From: Linum tenue
Taxonomy: Eukaryota > Streptophyta > Magnoliopsida > Malpighiales > Linaceae
NCBI GenBank assembly: GCA_946122785.1
Contig: CAMGYJ010000011.1
Span: forward strand, 18,352,001 to 18,416,000
DNA: 64,000 nucleotides
Reading direction: 5' to 3'
In this document: in pieces, positions 44,708 to 56,635 of the stretch
How the letters are laid out: every line of letters starts with the position of its first letter
How positions within the stretch are numbered: the first letter of the stretch is position 1
Made by a program: the position numbers and the translations under genes
The notes under the pieces: generated by a model
What the model was told of the DNA's origin: nothing
Database searches by the model: none
The model's input: the letters and a program-made list of their open reading frames with translations, nothing else

Positions 44708-47086
44708 ATGGATGACTCCAACTCTGAGATCGAGGTCGTTTTCGGCGAAGAGGGTAATCTATTCCCCTTTTCTAATGTTTCCACCAATCCGTCACTGGAA
44801 TTGCGAGTTTCCGGTGATGAGGGTAGCGGCGGAGTTCCGTCGATGCCGTCGTATGATGTCGACGGCGGCGGTGATCTTCTCCATGGCTACACCGGCGGCG
44901 ACGAGGGCGGTGGGTCGAGTTCTGGGGGACGAGGGGTTTTGATCATACGTCGGGGGGTTTTCGATAGTGCTCAATCGTCATCGTGCGGGGCGGTGGAGAT
45001 CTCGGATACTGAAGCCGATCCGTTGCGTGAGGCAACCACTAGCGTGGTTCCGCGCGTATCGTAAGCCATGAGCCAGCTTGGCCCGCGCTACATCGGCGAA
45101 CAGTACACAGTGTTGGACTGGGCGGAGATGTTCGATCCTGATCCAGCTCCCAGCGATAGCTTGTTGCGCGGTCCCGACCATGTTTCCGTATACGGGCGGA
45201 GGGAGGTCGAAGAGATAGTTCGTGGTTTGGGGTTGCCCCCCACTTGGAAGTACGCGATGCCATCCACGCGGAGTCGCATTGGAAATTGCCCCCTTGGATG
45301 GTTCGGTATTTATACCGAGTACTGGCGGATGGGCTTTAAGATTCCGGTGGACCCCCTGTTGTGCGCTATGCTTCGGCGATTGAACTATTCGCTCGCACGC
45401 CTTTCGCCATCAGTTATTATGCACGCGTCGATGCTCCGCCTTGTATGCAAGCGGCGGGGCTTGACGCCCACTTATGGTCTTTTCCGCAAGTTTTATAAGA
45501 TGAAGGCACCAACCGCGAAGAGTAAGAGCGACTGCCTGTCGCTGAAGCGGCGCGAAAAAAGGCCGGACAAGTATGTGTATGGTTCGCCCAAGCTCGATAA
45601 GAACTGGTTCGAGTGTTTTTTTATGTGAAACCTACTCCCGGGGAGTGGGCGAGCGAGCATGTTGAGGAGCCCACAGTGTGGAAGAATGGGAGCGTGAAAG
45701 GATTCGAGTCTGATGTTGGTACTTATGACCAACTGGAGGATGAATATGAGGTCCTTCTTGAGGAGAAGATTGACGTTTATCACAAGAGAGTCCGCGCGAC
45801 GCGTTTGGCGGAATTGTTTAATGATGGTTAGTTCCTTCTTTTGTTCCTGTAATCTGTAATATTAATGGATTTCTTACGACTTTTTGTTGCAGGTGTCGAT
45901 TATTCAACCGTGACAAGCATGATGTCTGTGGATGATGTTGTGAAACCCCGCTCCGAGAAGAAGAGGAAGGAGGTGGACCGTCCTGTGGCGGCTGAAAGGG
46001 CGAGCAAGACTGTTCGCATTGTGGAACCAACGGGCGGGACTTCTCGCGCGGCAGAACAAACGCCACGACAGGTTGTGGATCGCTAGGGGCGGTTGGGCAA
46101 GCCGCCGCGTCCCGACAAGGTTGCCGCTAGTGACTCATCTGGGCAGCAAACGCTGACAGACATGCCAGGATTTGGGTCGTTAATGACCTCCCACTTTCGG
46201 GAAGTGCGGGTGCACTCCGGCGCCGCGTCGTCCCTTTCTGCTGCCCAGAGTGCTTTGAACACTCTAGGTCCCGTCCTGAACATTTCTCCGCGGATGGAGA
46301 AAACTGATCCGCTCCAACACCTCGCGCAGATTCATTTCGCGGTTAGTATTGTTCTATGCGTGTCTTGGATTCTGGTTGTGCATTTCTCTTTTTGTTAAAG
46401 GCATGTGGCAGTTGTTATTGTCGTAGGGCTTGTTGGCAACTTTTCGCGCGCAACATGAGCGGGCGAATGATACCACCACGCTAAAGGCGGAGGTGGACAA
46501 GAGCATCCAGCTCGAAGGGAAGTTGTCGGGTGCTGAGGGTCGAGCGGAGGACGCCACCAAGAAGGCGAATGAAGCCCTGGAGCGGCTTGGTGTCCTTCAA
46601 AGCCAGCTTTCCGAAGAAATTGCTGCCGCTAAGGTCAAGGCGCGACTGGAAGAGGTGGATGCCATCCGAGGGGAGGTGAAGAAGGATTATGAAGCCGAGG
46701 TGGAGCGCCTTAAGGCAGAGCATGAGCAGGCGCTGAAAGACCAGCGGGATGAGTTTCAGCGGGAGAAAGACGACCTTATTCGTCTTCATGAGGCTGCGAA
46801 GGCAACTATTGTTCGCGAGGCGCAGACGGAGGTGCTCCGGCAGTACCGAAGCAGCGCCGCCTTTAGTCGAGTTTTGGCGGATTGTATGACTAAGGCGGTG
46901 ATAGCTGTGCGGAAGAAAGTGCACGCTGAGAATCCCGGGATGCGCTGGAACACTGCCGCGATGGTCAATCATGTGAAAAAGTGGCTGAGTGAGAAGCGGT
47001 CGTTGGAATCAGACTCCGAGACGGAGGATGGGGAAGAAGTGGAGGGAGGTGATGGTGCTGGGGATGGCACTGGAATGTTGTCATAG
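44708..47086 (+). pseudogene. Antisense gene of Tat element ('putative gypsy type transposon' domain), spliced
   Basis: On the plus strand, opposite to gag-pol. The start is MDDSNSEIEVVFGEEGN at 44708, with a Gly/Ser-rich acidic N-terminus, TAA at about 45062, then in the same frame the domain known as 'putative gypsy type transposon' (from memory PF04195): LGWFGIYTEYWRMGFKIPV, PLLCAMLRRLNYSLARLSPS and LVCKRRGLTPTYGLFRKF. A T7 run at about 45615 shifts the frame into YVKPTPGEWASEHVEEP. A GT-AG intron (about 45831-45892) follows FNDG; TAG occurs at 46084; a second intron ends near 46425. The last exon is a long coiled coil (LKAEVDKSIQLEGKL through DQRDEFQREKDDL) with an acidic tail ending at 47086. 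Function is unknown. Confidence 0.82.
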
Positions 47087-47267
47087 ATTAGGCTATTTAT
47101 GCTCGCCGCTCTATGGTCGCGTTTGTTTGAACTCTTCTTTCTTTTTGTTTGCTCATGTCTCTTTTTTTTTTGGTGTGCGCGTGAACCTTTCAGAATATTT
47201 ATTTATATCTCTAAGTATATTACCTTCTATTGCCCTTGGTATGTTCTTGTGTTTCCGAACGATTTTG

Positions 47268-47745
47268 GTTATGCGCACGTAGTTCCCGACTAGCGCTAAT
47301 CGTGTTCTTTCGAGCTAAGCCATTGTGGTTCCGCGTGATTCGTGATCGCGCGTGGTGAAGCGTGCGTAGTTCTTGACTAGCGCTAATCGTGTTCTTTCGA
47401 ACTAAAACATTTTTCCGCGCGATTCGTGATCGCGTGTGATTAAGCGCGCGTAGTTCTTGACTAGCGCTAATCGTGTTCTTTCGAACTAAACCATTGTGTT
47501 TCCGCGTGATTCGTGATCGCGTGTGATTAAGCGCGCGTAGTTCTTGACTAGCGCTAATCGTGTTCTTTCGAACTAAAACATTTTTCCGTGTGATTCGTGC
47601 TCACGCGTGGTTAAGCGCGCGTAGTTCTTGACTAGCGCTAATCGTGTTCTTTTGAACTAAGACATTTTCCGCGCGATTCGTGATCGTGCGTGGTGAAGCG
47701 CACATAGTTTTTGACTAGCGCTAATCGTGTTCTTTCGAACTAAAC
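47268..47745. repeat. Minisatellite, six units of 83-87 bp
   Basis: GACTAGCGCTAATCGTGTTC recurs with its CTAG at 47290, 47377, 47461, 47548, 47632 and 47715. Steps of 87, 84, 87, 84 and 83 bp alternate between two unit types (CCATTGTG... and ACATTTTTCC...). Each has a GCGCGATTCGTGATCGCG-like palindrome. It lies between the 3' ends of the antisense gene and integrase, in untranslated DNA. Confidence 0.93.
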
Positions 47746-47811
47746 ATTGCATTTTTGTACAAGAACGTTGTTGCCTTTTCATTGTCATCTGCTCAGCGAG
47801 AAAGTGATACA

Positions 47812-50800
47812 TCAAGTAGGTCGACAATATTTCCTAAGGTTTTGCGCGTTCCACGTTCTTGGAATCTTTGTCCCGTCTAACTCGCTGATCTTGAACGTGT
47901 TAGCTCCCACTACTTCGCGGATTAGATATGGGCCTTCCCATGTTGCTGCAAGTTTTCCGTGCTTGGGGTTGGGACGGAAGTTCCGCCGCAGGACTTGGTC
48001 TCCCAGGACTAGCTTATGAGGCACCAGCTTTTCATTGTAGTATTTTGCAATCTGCTCTTTGGTCGCGGCTAGCTTGATAGCCGCTAACTCTCTTCGTTCT
48101 TGGGCCATTTCTAGGTCCAGCAGGCGCGCTTCATCGTTGCTTTCTTCATCATATGTTGTAATCCGATAGGTGGGCGCGGTTATTTCCATGGGAATGACCG
48201 CGTCTGTGCCGTATGTGAGCGCGAAAGGAGTCTCTCCCGTGGCTAATTTGAACGTGGTTCGGTGCGCCCACAAAACTGTATGTAATTCGTTTGCCCAGTT
48301 GCCTTTTACCTCGTCGAGGCGAGTTTGTAAGCCATGTAAGATTGCTTTGTTTGCTGACTCAGCCTGGCCGTTGGCTTGGGGGGTAGGCTACAGACGCGAA
48401 TCGCGCTATGGTTCCAACCTGATCACAGAAATCGATTACTTCCGCGCAGTCGAACTGTTTCCCTTGGTCGAATATTAGCGCGTTTGGTACACCAAAGCGC
48501 GCCAAGATGTTATGCTTCAGGAAACGTGTCACTTGTTGTGCCGTGATGGAGGACAGGGCTTCCGCCTCGATCCATTTGGTGAAGTAGTCGACGTCACGAT
48601 TATGTACCTGCGTTTTCATTTTCGGTGGGGAATGGGCCCAGGAGGTCAACACCCCATTGGGAAAAGGGCCATGGGCTTAAGTTGCCCTGCAACTCGGTTG
48701 AGGGTAGGTGGTGCTGGCGGGCGTTCACCTGGCACTTGTGGCATTGGTCCACGAATTTTTTCGTGTCCTTCTTTAATCTCGGCCAGTGGTAGCCATGTAA
48801 CAGGACGGTGCGCTCCATGCTGCACGCTCCTATGTGCATTGCGCACAAACCTTCGTGCAAGTCGCGCACAATGTTCTGCGCCTCCTCCCGGCCTACACAT
48901 TTTAGGTACACACCGGAGTAAGACCGGCGATAGAGATCACCGCCAATGAGGGGACTTTGGGCCGCCTTTTTCCCTTAGGGTCCATGCTTCTTTTGCGTTC
49001 TCTGGTACCACTCCCTCTTGCAAGTACCTTATTATTGGGGCTCTCCAATCCTCTTCCTGTGTTGTCTGCGTGACATTGACCTCAACGACGTGGTGGCTGT
49101 CCCCTTCTTCCTTTTGAACCGACACCAAACGCGTCGATTCGAAGTCAGTGGCAGTTGCCAGTTTGGAGAGTGCATCCGCGTGCATGCTTTCTTCTCGTGG
49201 TATCTGCACATACGTGATTGCAGCAAAGGTAGCCGCTTGTTTGTTGGCACGCTCAATGTACTGCGCGAGCGTGTCCTCCTTTGTGTCGAAGGTGCCGTTC
49301 AGTTGGTTCACTGTCAGCGCCGAGTCAGACAGCACCCTGATTGTTTATGCTCCCAAATCGCTCACGGCTGTCATGCCCGCCAAGATTGCCTCGTACTCGG
49401 CCGCGTTTTTCGTTTTCAGTTTTTGAAAGCGAATCACGATCTCATGCACAGCCCCCGTTGGAGTGCGCATGACTACGCCCGCTCCAGCCCCATGTTTGCT
49501 CGCCGCTCCATCGACGTACACTTCCCCAACTCCATTCGGGGTTGCTTCAAGAGTGACCCCTTCGGCGATGAAGTACGACAGTATTTGTGCCTTGATAGCG
49601 GGTCTTGGGGCGTATTGGATGTCATACTCCTATAATTCGACCGCCCATTTAACCATACGCCCGTACACTTCCAATGAACTCAGTATTCTTTTCAGCGGGA
49701 GGTTGGTTAAAACAGTGATCGAATGCGCTTGAAAATAATGGCGCAGCTTTTGTGACGCGCTTACCAATGCCAGTGCAGCTTTCTCAATTGGAGAGTACCT
49801 TGTCTCTGCGCTGATCAGCGTCCGAGATGTGTAGTACACTGGGCGCTCAGTCTTGTCGTCTCTTCTAGATATTAACACTGCTCTTACTGCTCTAGTTGAC
49901 ACAGCGAGGTATAAGAACAACTTTTCATTAAGTTTTGGGGCGGCCAATACAGGGGGGGGGGGGATACAAGGTATGTCTTGAGATCTTGAAATGCCGCTTC
50001 ACATTCTTGCGACCACGCGAATCGCGCGCCGCCTTTGAGCGTCTTGAAGAAGGGAGCGCATTTATCGACGGATCTTGGAATGAATCTTCCGAGCGCCGCT
50101 ATTTTGCCATTAAGGGATTGTATTTCTAGCGCGCTCCTCGGTGCCCGCAGTTGTTGGACAACCGTGATCTATTTTGGGTTGACCTCAATACCGCGCCTGG
50201 TGATCATAAATCCTAGGAATCTCCCTGCTTCGGCGCCAAACACACACTTGAGCGGGTTGAGGCGCAGGCTATGTTTCCGGAGAGCGTCGAACATTTCGCT
50301 CAGGTCTTCCAGATGGGAGTTCCCTCCTTTGGTTTTGACAATGAGGTCGTCTACTTACAGCTCGATGTTCCACCCAATCTGTTGTGAGAACACTGCGTCG
50401 ATCATCCTTTGATAAGTGGCGCCAGCGTTCTTTAATCCGAAGGGCATTCCCACAAAGCAGAAGTTCCCAAACGGCGTCATGAACGCGGTTTTCTCCTCGT
50501 CCTCGCGGGACATTGGAATTTGGTGGTAACCCGAGAACATGTCCAAGAAAGACAACATCTCGTGATCCGAAGTGGCGTCGATCAACTGGTCGATTCGGGG
50601 GAGAGGGTATGGATCCCCGGGGCACACCTTGTTGAGGGTTGTGTAGTCAACACACATTCGCCATGCCCCGGAGGATTTCTTTACTAGTAACACATTCCAT
50701 TTCGGGTATTTGACCTCTCAGATCAACCCTGCCGCGAGAAGTCTCGCGTCTTTCTCTTCTATCGCCTTCAACTTGTCTCCTGTGAAGCTTCGGCGGGTTT

Positions 50801-51129
50801 GCTGTTTTGGTTCCGCGCTACTTGGTACCGCGAGTCAATGCTGGGCGATCTGCCTCGGGACGCTCGACATGTCCTCAGTGCACCACGCCAACAATTCTTT
50901 GTATTCTTTGAGCAATGCTATCAATGGTTCGATCATGTCGTTGTGGACGTGAGTTGAGATGCGAACTTTTCTCGTGGGCTCCGTTAGGTCAAGCGCGACC
51001 TCGAAGTCGGAATCGACGGATTCAGGGCGCGGGTCTTCTGCCCTTGTATCGACAATGTTGGTACGACGTGTCTCCGCCTCCCCCTTCGGCGCGCCCCAAG
51101 GCAATCCGCACGCCTCATCGGTCCCTGCC
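47812..51129 (-). pseudogene. Tat Gypsy RT, two RNase H domains and integrase, multiply broken
   Basis: Leftward from 51129: linker with ISTHVHNDMIEPLIALLKEY, then RT (CVDYTTLNKVCPGDPYPLPR, FLDMFSGYHQIPM, FVGMPFGLKNAGATYQRM). At the catalytic box the Tyr codon of YVDD is TAA (about 50356), leaving VDDLIVK. First RNase H pieces (LAVSTRAVRAVLISRRDDK, YSPIEKAAL) follow a C12 run at about 49951-49962. A second RNase H begins VDGAASKHGAGAGVV and includes LSDSALTVNQLNG. The integrase has HIGACSMERT with CHKCQ (zinc finger), WGVDLLGPFP and, further left, AHRTTFKLATGETPFALTYG, ending near 47812. Several stops and shifts make it non-functional. Confidence 0.88.
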
Positions 51130-53040
51130 TTAGTGGGGAATTTTAGTTTCTGGTGGCACGTGGAGGGCAAGGCCATGGCCCATGAACTTGGCAAGGGACG
51201 ATCGCTCCCAGATGCAATTGTGGGGTGATTTGCAGTCGACGATTGTAAATTCGACCTGCTTAGAGACTCGCGGCTCTTGGTCTCCAATTACCACAGGAAG
51301 CGTTACCACGACTATTACCGCCACCCTTGTTCCCGAGAATCCCACCAAATTCCCTTGCGCTTGTTTGATCATGCGCGGGTCTATATCCATTTGGTCGAGG
51401 GTGCTCTTGAAGAGGATGTCTGCCGCGCTGCCTCCATCCACCAGCAGGCGATGGACCTTGCAGGCGGCCACCAGGGCCGTGATGGTGAGGGGATCTTCTG
51501 ACGGGACTCCTTGTGGAAATTCCACGTCATCGAAGCTGAGGTTGGACTTTGGTCGTGCCTCGGCAGTTGCACATTCCATTGCTCGGTCGCGCTTTGTTTT
51601 CTTTTTTGGGCGATCTCCTTCAACTGTCACAACCCCTATTTCTTTCCTTACTACGTACGAGCCGGTGGATTCGCCGTAGTCGTGTTGTGGGGGAGGCGGC
51701 GGGACTGCGCGTCGCTCCTCCGCTCCGCGGACGAAGTCGGATAGTAGTCCTCTTCTGCTGAGCGACTCAATCTCGAAGCTGAGGTGTATGCAGTCCTGCG
51801 TGTGATGACCCATCTCTCTATGGAAGTCGCAGTGTTTTTTGGGGTCACGCATGTGGCTCGGCGCCTTTGCTGGCGCTGGCCAATTGAGCTTATAACCCTT
51901 CTCGCGAAGGACGTGGAAGACATTCTTTACTGAGTCGTTGAGCGGTGTGAAGGCATGTGTTGGGCGCTTGTCGGGTGAGCGCCTTCTCATTGTTTACTCT
52001 GGGGGAGCGGGCAGACGGTTCACACCACTGTGTCTTTGCACCAATTGCTCAAGCGGTATTGGGAGTTGCTTCCGCGACTGGTCTTCCCTGATGGCTTTTG
52101 AGGGTTCGAACCGCCTGACAGACCCCGCCCCCAGGGTTTCTTCTTGGGTGATGGCCTTTTCTATTTTCACCTCTAGCTCTGTTGACAACGTTACTGGCCT
52201 TTTCGCCAGGGCCCGCTTGAGCTCCAAGTTGGTGATTGCCTCCATTAGGTGGTGGGCGGCGGTTTCAGGAGTGAGATCCCTAACCGCCATTGCTATCCTT
52301 GACCACCTGGCGTAGAATGCCCGCAGGCTTTCTCCGTCTTTTTGCCTGATGTCGATAAGGGCTTTGAGGTGTAGGGTTCTTCTTTTCTGAGAGGCGAATT
52401 TGGTAGTGAACAGGAGAATGAACTCTTCGAACGAGCGGATGATCCCATTCGGGAGCTTGTTGTACCAGTCGAGGCATATGCCGGCGAAGGTCGAGGGGAA
52501 GGTCCTGCATAGAGCCGCGCTGGAGTAGGTTTGTAGCTGCATCCGGAGGCAGAAGGTGCTGACGTGATCCTCCAGATCCGTCGTCCCATTGTATATCGGA
52601 AGGGCGGGTGGCATTCCGCTCATGTGTTCTGCCATGATTTCGGCGCTAAGTGGTTGGTGAAGAATTCTTTTCGGCTGAGGGCGGAATTGCGGAGACAAGT
52701 GTTGTTCCAGGAAGTTGAGATCCGCCCTTGTTTGAGTTTCCGCTTGCTGTGTTGCTAGCATTGGCGGTTCGGCTGGCGCTTGCTGCCGCGGCTCAGCTTG
52801 CGGCAGTTCTTCGGCTGGCGTTTGTTGTGGTGCGGCGCTTGCCGCTTGCATTGTTGACGCGTTTTCCTTGCTCATCATGAGCGTTATCATCTGGTTCATC
52901 TTGCTTTGCATGTCGGCTATAACCTCCCTCTGTTTTGCCATTTGCTGTCTCATCTCTTTGGCCGTCAGCTCTGGCTCTTCTTCTTCAATGAGCACCGCAT
53001 TGAGATTAGTAGACTCTTCGAACCTCCTTGAGTCCGTCAT
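51130..53040 (-). pseudogene. Tat Gypsy gag-protease
   Basis: Starts MTDSRRFEESTNLNAVL at 53040. A Gln/Glu/Pro-rich N-terminal part precedes the Retrotrans_gag domain (AGICLDWYNKLPNGIIRSFE, FASQKRRTLHLKALIDIRQ, ESLRAFYARW). TAA follows RLPAPPE at about 51994 in the same frame. Reading resumes into a zinc-binding segment (HCDFHREMGHHTQDCIHL) and a retropepsin with LLVDGGSAADILF (D-G-G in place of the usual D-S/T-G). Near 51180 a one-base change shifts the frame into KFPTKAGTDEACG, and the polyprotein continues leftward. Confidence 0.88.
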
Positions 53041-53132
53041 GGCTTTGATGGGCGTCGATTCTTCGAGGGGCGTTTGAAGTTTGTCCTGTCATAATATGTT
53101 TTCTTACTCGCTGCCCCAAGGTGGGCGCCAAT

Positions 53133-53692
53133 TGTTTGTGTCTAGTTGGGTGTAGGAGGGAGACACGGTAGAGAGTGGGGTGCGAGTGTAAGGTGTGGGA
53201 CTTGGACTTCTTCTTCTTCGGTTCCCAGTGGGGAGTCGGGATATCGAACGAGGTATGATATTAGAGAGAAGAGGGAGGAGAGAGAAAGTTTAAGTTATAG
53301 AGAGAGAGAGAGAGAGAGCAAAAACCGATCTCCCACCCACTGGTATAAATGCTCTATTTATAGGCTAACACTTGGTGGGTGGGCTTTTGGGATGACAAGA
53401 CATTTGGAAAAGACATGAGTTTAGGGTATGATGAGGTCTATAAGTAGGGTTGAGTAGCCTTGTCAGTTGTCCGACGTCATTTCTCTAGCCTTGGACGTGG
53501 AGGGCATCCTCGCGGCTCCGCTCTTGTTGGAGATCGGCGTCATCGGAATGGCCAGCGGTTGTGGTGGCACGGTAACGCTCGCGCGTACCTTTTCCCTTCA
53601 GTGATCTACCCGCGCCTCTTGCTCCGATGCGCGCGTGTGACTGTGAGTGCGCGGTTCGTTGCGGCGGGCGAGTACGAGTCATTCCCCCAACA
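53133..53692 (-). repeat. 5' LTR of the Tat Gypsy element
   Basis: 560 bp, with a longer (GA)n run near 53299-53318. Just inside, the minus strand reads TTGGCGCCCACCTTGGGGC, the probable primer-binding site. Confidence 0.93.
53354..53363 (-). promoter_or_regulatory. TATA box of the Gypsy 5' LTR
   Basis: The minus strand reads CCTATAAATAGAGC, a canonical plant TATA box, inside the 5' LTR and upstream of gag. The same sequence is present in the 3' LTR near 43862-43871. Confidence 0.65.
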
Positions 53693-53697
53693 GGAAG

Positions 53698-54739
53698 AGT
53701 TCCATATTTTCTAGTAAGGGACACGCCTTGTCTTCCTTGGCAGTTCTGGCGCGGGAATGAGAGTTGATGTCCTTGTCCCTCTCCAGCTCATTGTCATTTC
53801 TAGTGGTGATGCACAATATAATGTAGTTAGATATGGGGTTCGGCAATATAACCTTAACACCCATTCGTCCAACCTGTCCCAATTCACTTGTATTTATCGT
53901 AAAATTAAAATTTAAAGTTGGCTAATAATTGTATTTTGTGGAATCCGTCTATTTTGGGTTAGATGCAAGAGTTTTGGGAAACACAACTCTTAATATTTGA
54001 CCAAACTCATGTTACAACTATTTTCCTCTTTTTTCTTATCCAAAACATAGTTATGTCGTATAGAAGCATATTTGTAAGGGAATTAGGATATTTTACCATA
54101 TTTTCTCTCGCGTTCTTGCTAATCTAATGCACTTTCAACTAAAAAATTTAGATGTGCATTTAATACAGACTATAGTTCACGTTGTTCTTTTTTATTGTGT
54201 GTATACAATTTTAAAAGAATAACATCTTACGAATGCGTTAGCGTATAATGAAGTGATTCTTTATTCTATTTCGGTAAATATTTATGAAAAATATTAGAAA
54301 AATTTTGAAGCAAATTTCGCTTCATCAAAATCCATTCAACAACTTCTGTCCATTTTGATGTTTTTTTTTTGCTTTAATTAATTTGATTGTAAATTTTAAT
54401 TTTCGTATAATCTTTTTAGTATTGCATTGGGTTTTCACTTAATTGTACAGTCCCATTTGACCCAATCGAATCATAAACAAACAGTAGAGTTCTAATTTAT
54501 CTTTTAAATGAGTTCAGATTCAGTATTTTCAGAACCAAAATATAATGTGTCGGGAGATTAAAGCCAGTAAACTATAACTACCCGATTCCTGTACACCAAT
54601 TACTAGCTAGATGAAGGAAGGAAGGGCAGCAGCTAGCTGCAGGGAGGGGGCTGGAAAAGACCGACGAGCCAAATAATTGGTGTCCGTACAACATAATATT
54701 GGGGAGAATATTTGTAGGGTCGAGTGGTGGTTTGCTAGC

Positions 54740-54770
<31 letters not shown>

Positions 54771-54924
54771 ATATGTAGATATGTTGTTATCCATATCCAC
54801 AAACCAATCACAATTCGTCAATTTCAATTCTTCCCCAGTGGTACGTACGATACGAAAGCTGGAGGTGTCTGCGTCTGTCTGACACTAATTCAAAAACTGG
54901 ATATCTATGGTTATAACTTATAAC
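53698..54924. other. AT-rich spacer with a (TTGCTG)n microsatellite, no gene
   Basis: At about 54740-54768 TTGCTG units are repeated; on the minus strand these give poly-Gln in a short ORF (54578-54811) without a recognisable domain. Nothing else is supportable. Confidence 0.45.
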
Positions 54925-55288
54925 CATGGTCGTCGTGTTGTCCGGCTGAATATGATTTAATCGGTATCGGTAATGAAATCAACGTGAACACCAACTGGCA
55001 TGATCGACTTATTATTTCTAAGTAAAATGACATTATTTTAGTAAATTTAATTAATAAAAAATTAATTTGTTATTTGCTAAATCAATTTAAAAGTCAATGG
55101 ATATTTGTTGGATTGTAAGGAAATTGTCTCCATATATGTTTTATATATGATTAAATTCATTGGATGTAATGATTTTCACATATTTTGCTAAACCGGCATG
55201 AACCGACACAAACCAGTAGTACCACTGGTCGTACCATTTCACTTGTCAAACCGGCACAACGGCATAAACCGGTTTGACAACCTCACTA
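54925..55288. mobile_element. MITE, copy 2 of the 37446-37822 family
   Basis: Shares GGCATGAACCGACACAAACC, TTGTTGGATTGTAA and ATGTTTTATATATGATTAAA with copy 1, in the same order and orientation, and ends AAACCGGTTTGACAACCTC. Roughly four-fifths identical by eye; the left end is degraded. Confidence 0.62.
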
Positions 55289-56635
55289 TAACCACACTGT
55301 GTGAAATGCCATATATATGAACGCATATATCGTTCTTGTTAGTTGATTATTTAGGGCGTCAAATGTGTGTTGGGTGGCTTTTTCAGAATTATTAACAACT
55401 TTTGAATATGATTGATAACTTTTCAAAGGCCAAAGTCGAGACCTTTTGTTAGTGACGCCATTGCCATGGCCATAGCTGCACCCACCTCCACCACCACCAC
55501 GGTGACATCACTGACATGCAACACCCCAAACCCCCCCCAAAAAAAAAAAAAAAAAATTAGCCCGTTTCTGCATGGTTTTAGTTAGGATGCCAGAATTTAT
55601 TGAAGGTTGGAGGCATGAACACTGATGAGGGTTGCTGACCGAATTCAGTTCGGGGGAGAATTTGTTGGAACGAGTTTTGAATCCGAGTTGTTCACGAGCA
55701 GGTGTGTTGGGGCCTGAATTTTGAACAAAGTCCATGATGTTTTTATAGTTTCGACTGTGTCGTCGTTGTTATTTGTGTTGTATGGGTGATTTTATGGGTT
55801 TGGGTCATCGTGTATTTAATGTGATAAATACACATTTGACAACATGACATATACTTGATCGTTGTACGAGTAATTTTCAACAAAATTTTCTGCTGGTGAC
55901 GTTCATAGTTTTGTTTAATGATAGTGGAAGCTCGATCCTAATCCATAAGGAGCTGAAAAATCAAAGGAAGGTCCCTCGCAAATTAAAGTGAAGTTGTCTG
56001 TCTATATATACGTTACGTACGTGCTATATATTTAGCTTTTCATCACAATTGGCTCTGAGCAACTTTTGTGTGCTTAATTCTGGCAACCAACATTTAAAAA
56101 GACATGTATAAAATACAGTTTAGCTTGTTAGTTAGTGGCTTTAAAGACCAAAGTCTGTGGTTCCTTTTCTTATATATGTATAAATTATTTGTTTGAATTT
56201 CAGTTGTCCACAATCACAAAAAGCATATATATGAAATCAAAAAACAAAAAGCATATATATTAGCTTTTTTCGACTCCTTAACTACCAAGAAATCCACAAT
56301 GCCCCTCATATTTCTTTCAGCAAATTGGTTGCTCGATCTGCATAGGAATTATTTAATTTGTATTATTTTGGCTTCCACTGTTTTTTGGGTTTTTACCTAA
56401 TCTGGCTACTTACAATTGTCACGCCATGATTGGGTATTTAAAAATATATATATAGCTAGCCAAAAGGTAGTTGTTTGGTTTTGGGGTTTTATTAATCCAA
56501 ATTCATAGTTTGTTTCGTGCACTAATCCTCATCTTTTTTGTAAGAGGGTTGGGTTTTACGACGAGATGCTTCTTTTATCATTTCGCTTGTTAGTTGTTAT
56601 TTATGTTTGTTTGACCTTTCACTATTTGATGATCA
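55289..56635. other. AT-rich spacer, no gene
   Basis: Contains a C8-A17 homopolymer block near 55530-55556. No supportable ORF. The last five bases, GATCA, form one TRIM flank. Confidence 0.4.

Larger units (their letters stand above)
43651..53692 (-). mobile_element. Tat-lineage Gypsy LTR retrotransposon with antisense gene
   Basis: LTRs 43651-44203 and 53133-53692 (TGTTTGTGTC to CCCAACA on the plus strand) are flanked by GGAAG at 43646-43650 and 53693-53697, an exact 5-bp TSD; total 10,042 bp. The minus strand encodes gag, protease, RT, RNase H, a second RNase H and integrase. Between integrase and the 3' LTR there is a tandem repeat and a gene on the opposite strand. A second RNase H domain and an extra antisense ORF are recognised features of the plant Tat clade. 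Its base composition is clearly more GC-rich than the flanks. Frames are broken repeatedly. Confidence 0.95.

Noticed and set aside
54578..54811. Poly-Gln ORF on the minus strand
   Set aside because: The Gln run comes from a TTGCTG microsatellite; flanking residues match no family that I recognise and there are no exon signals.
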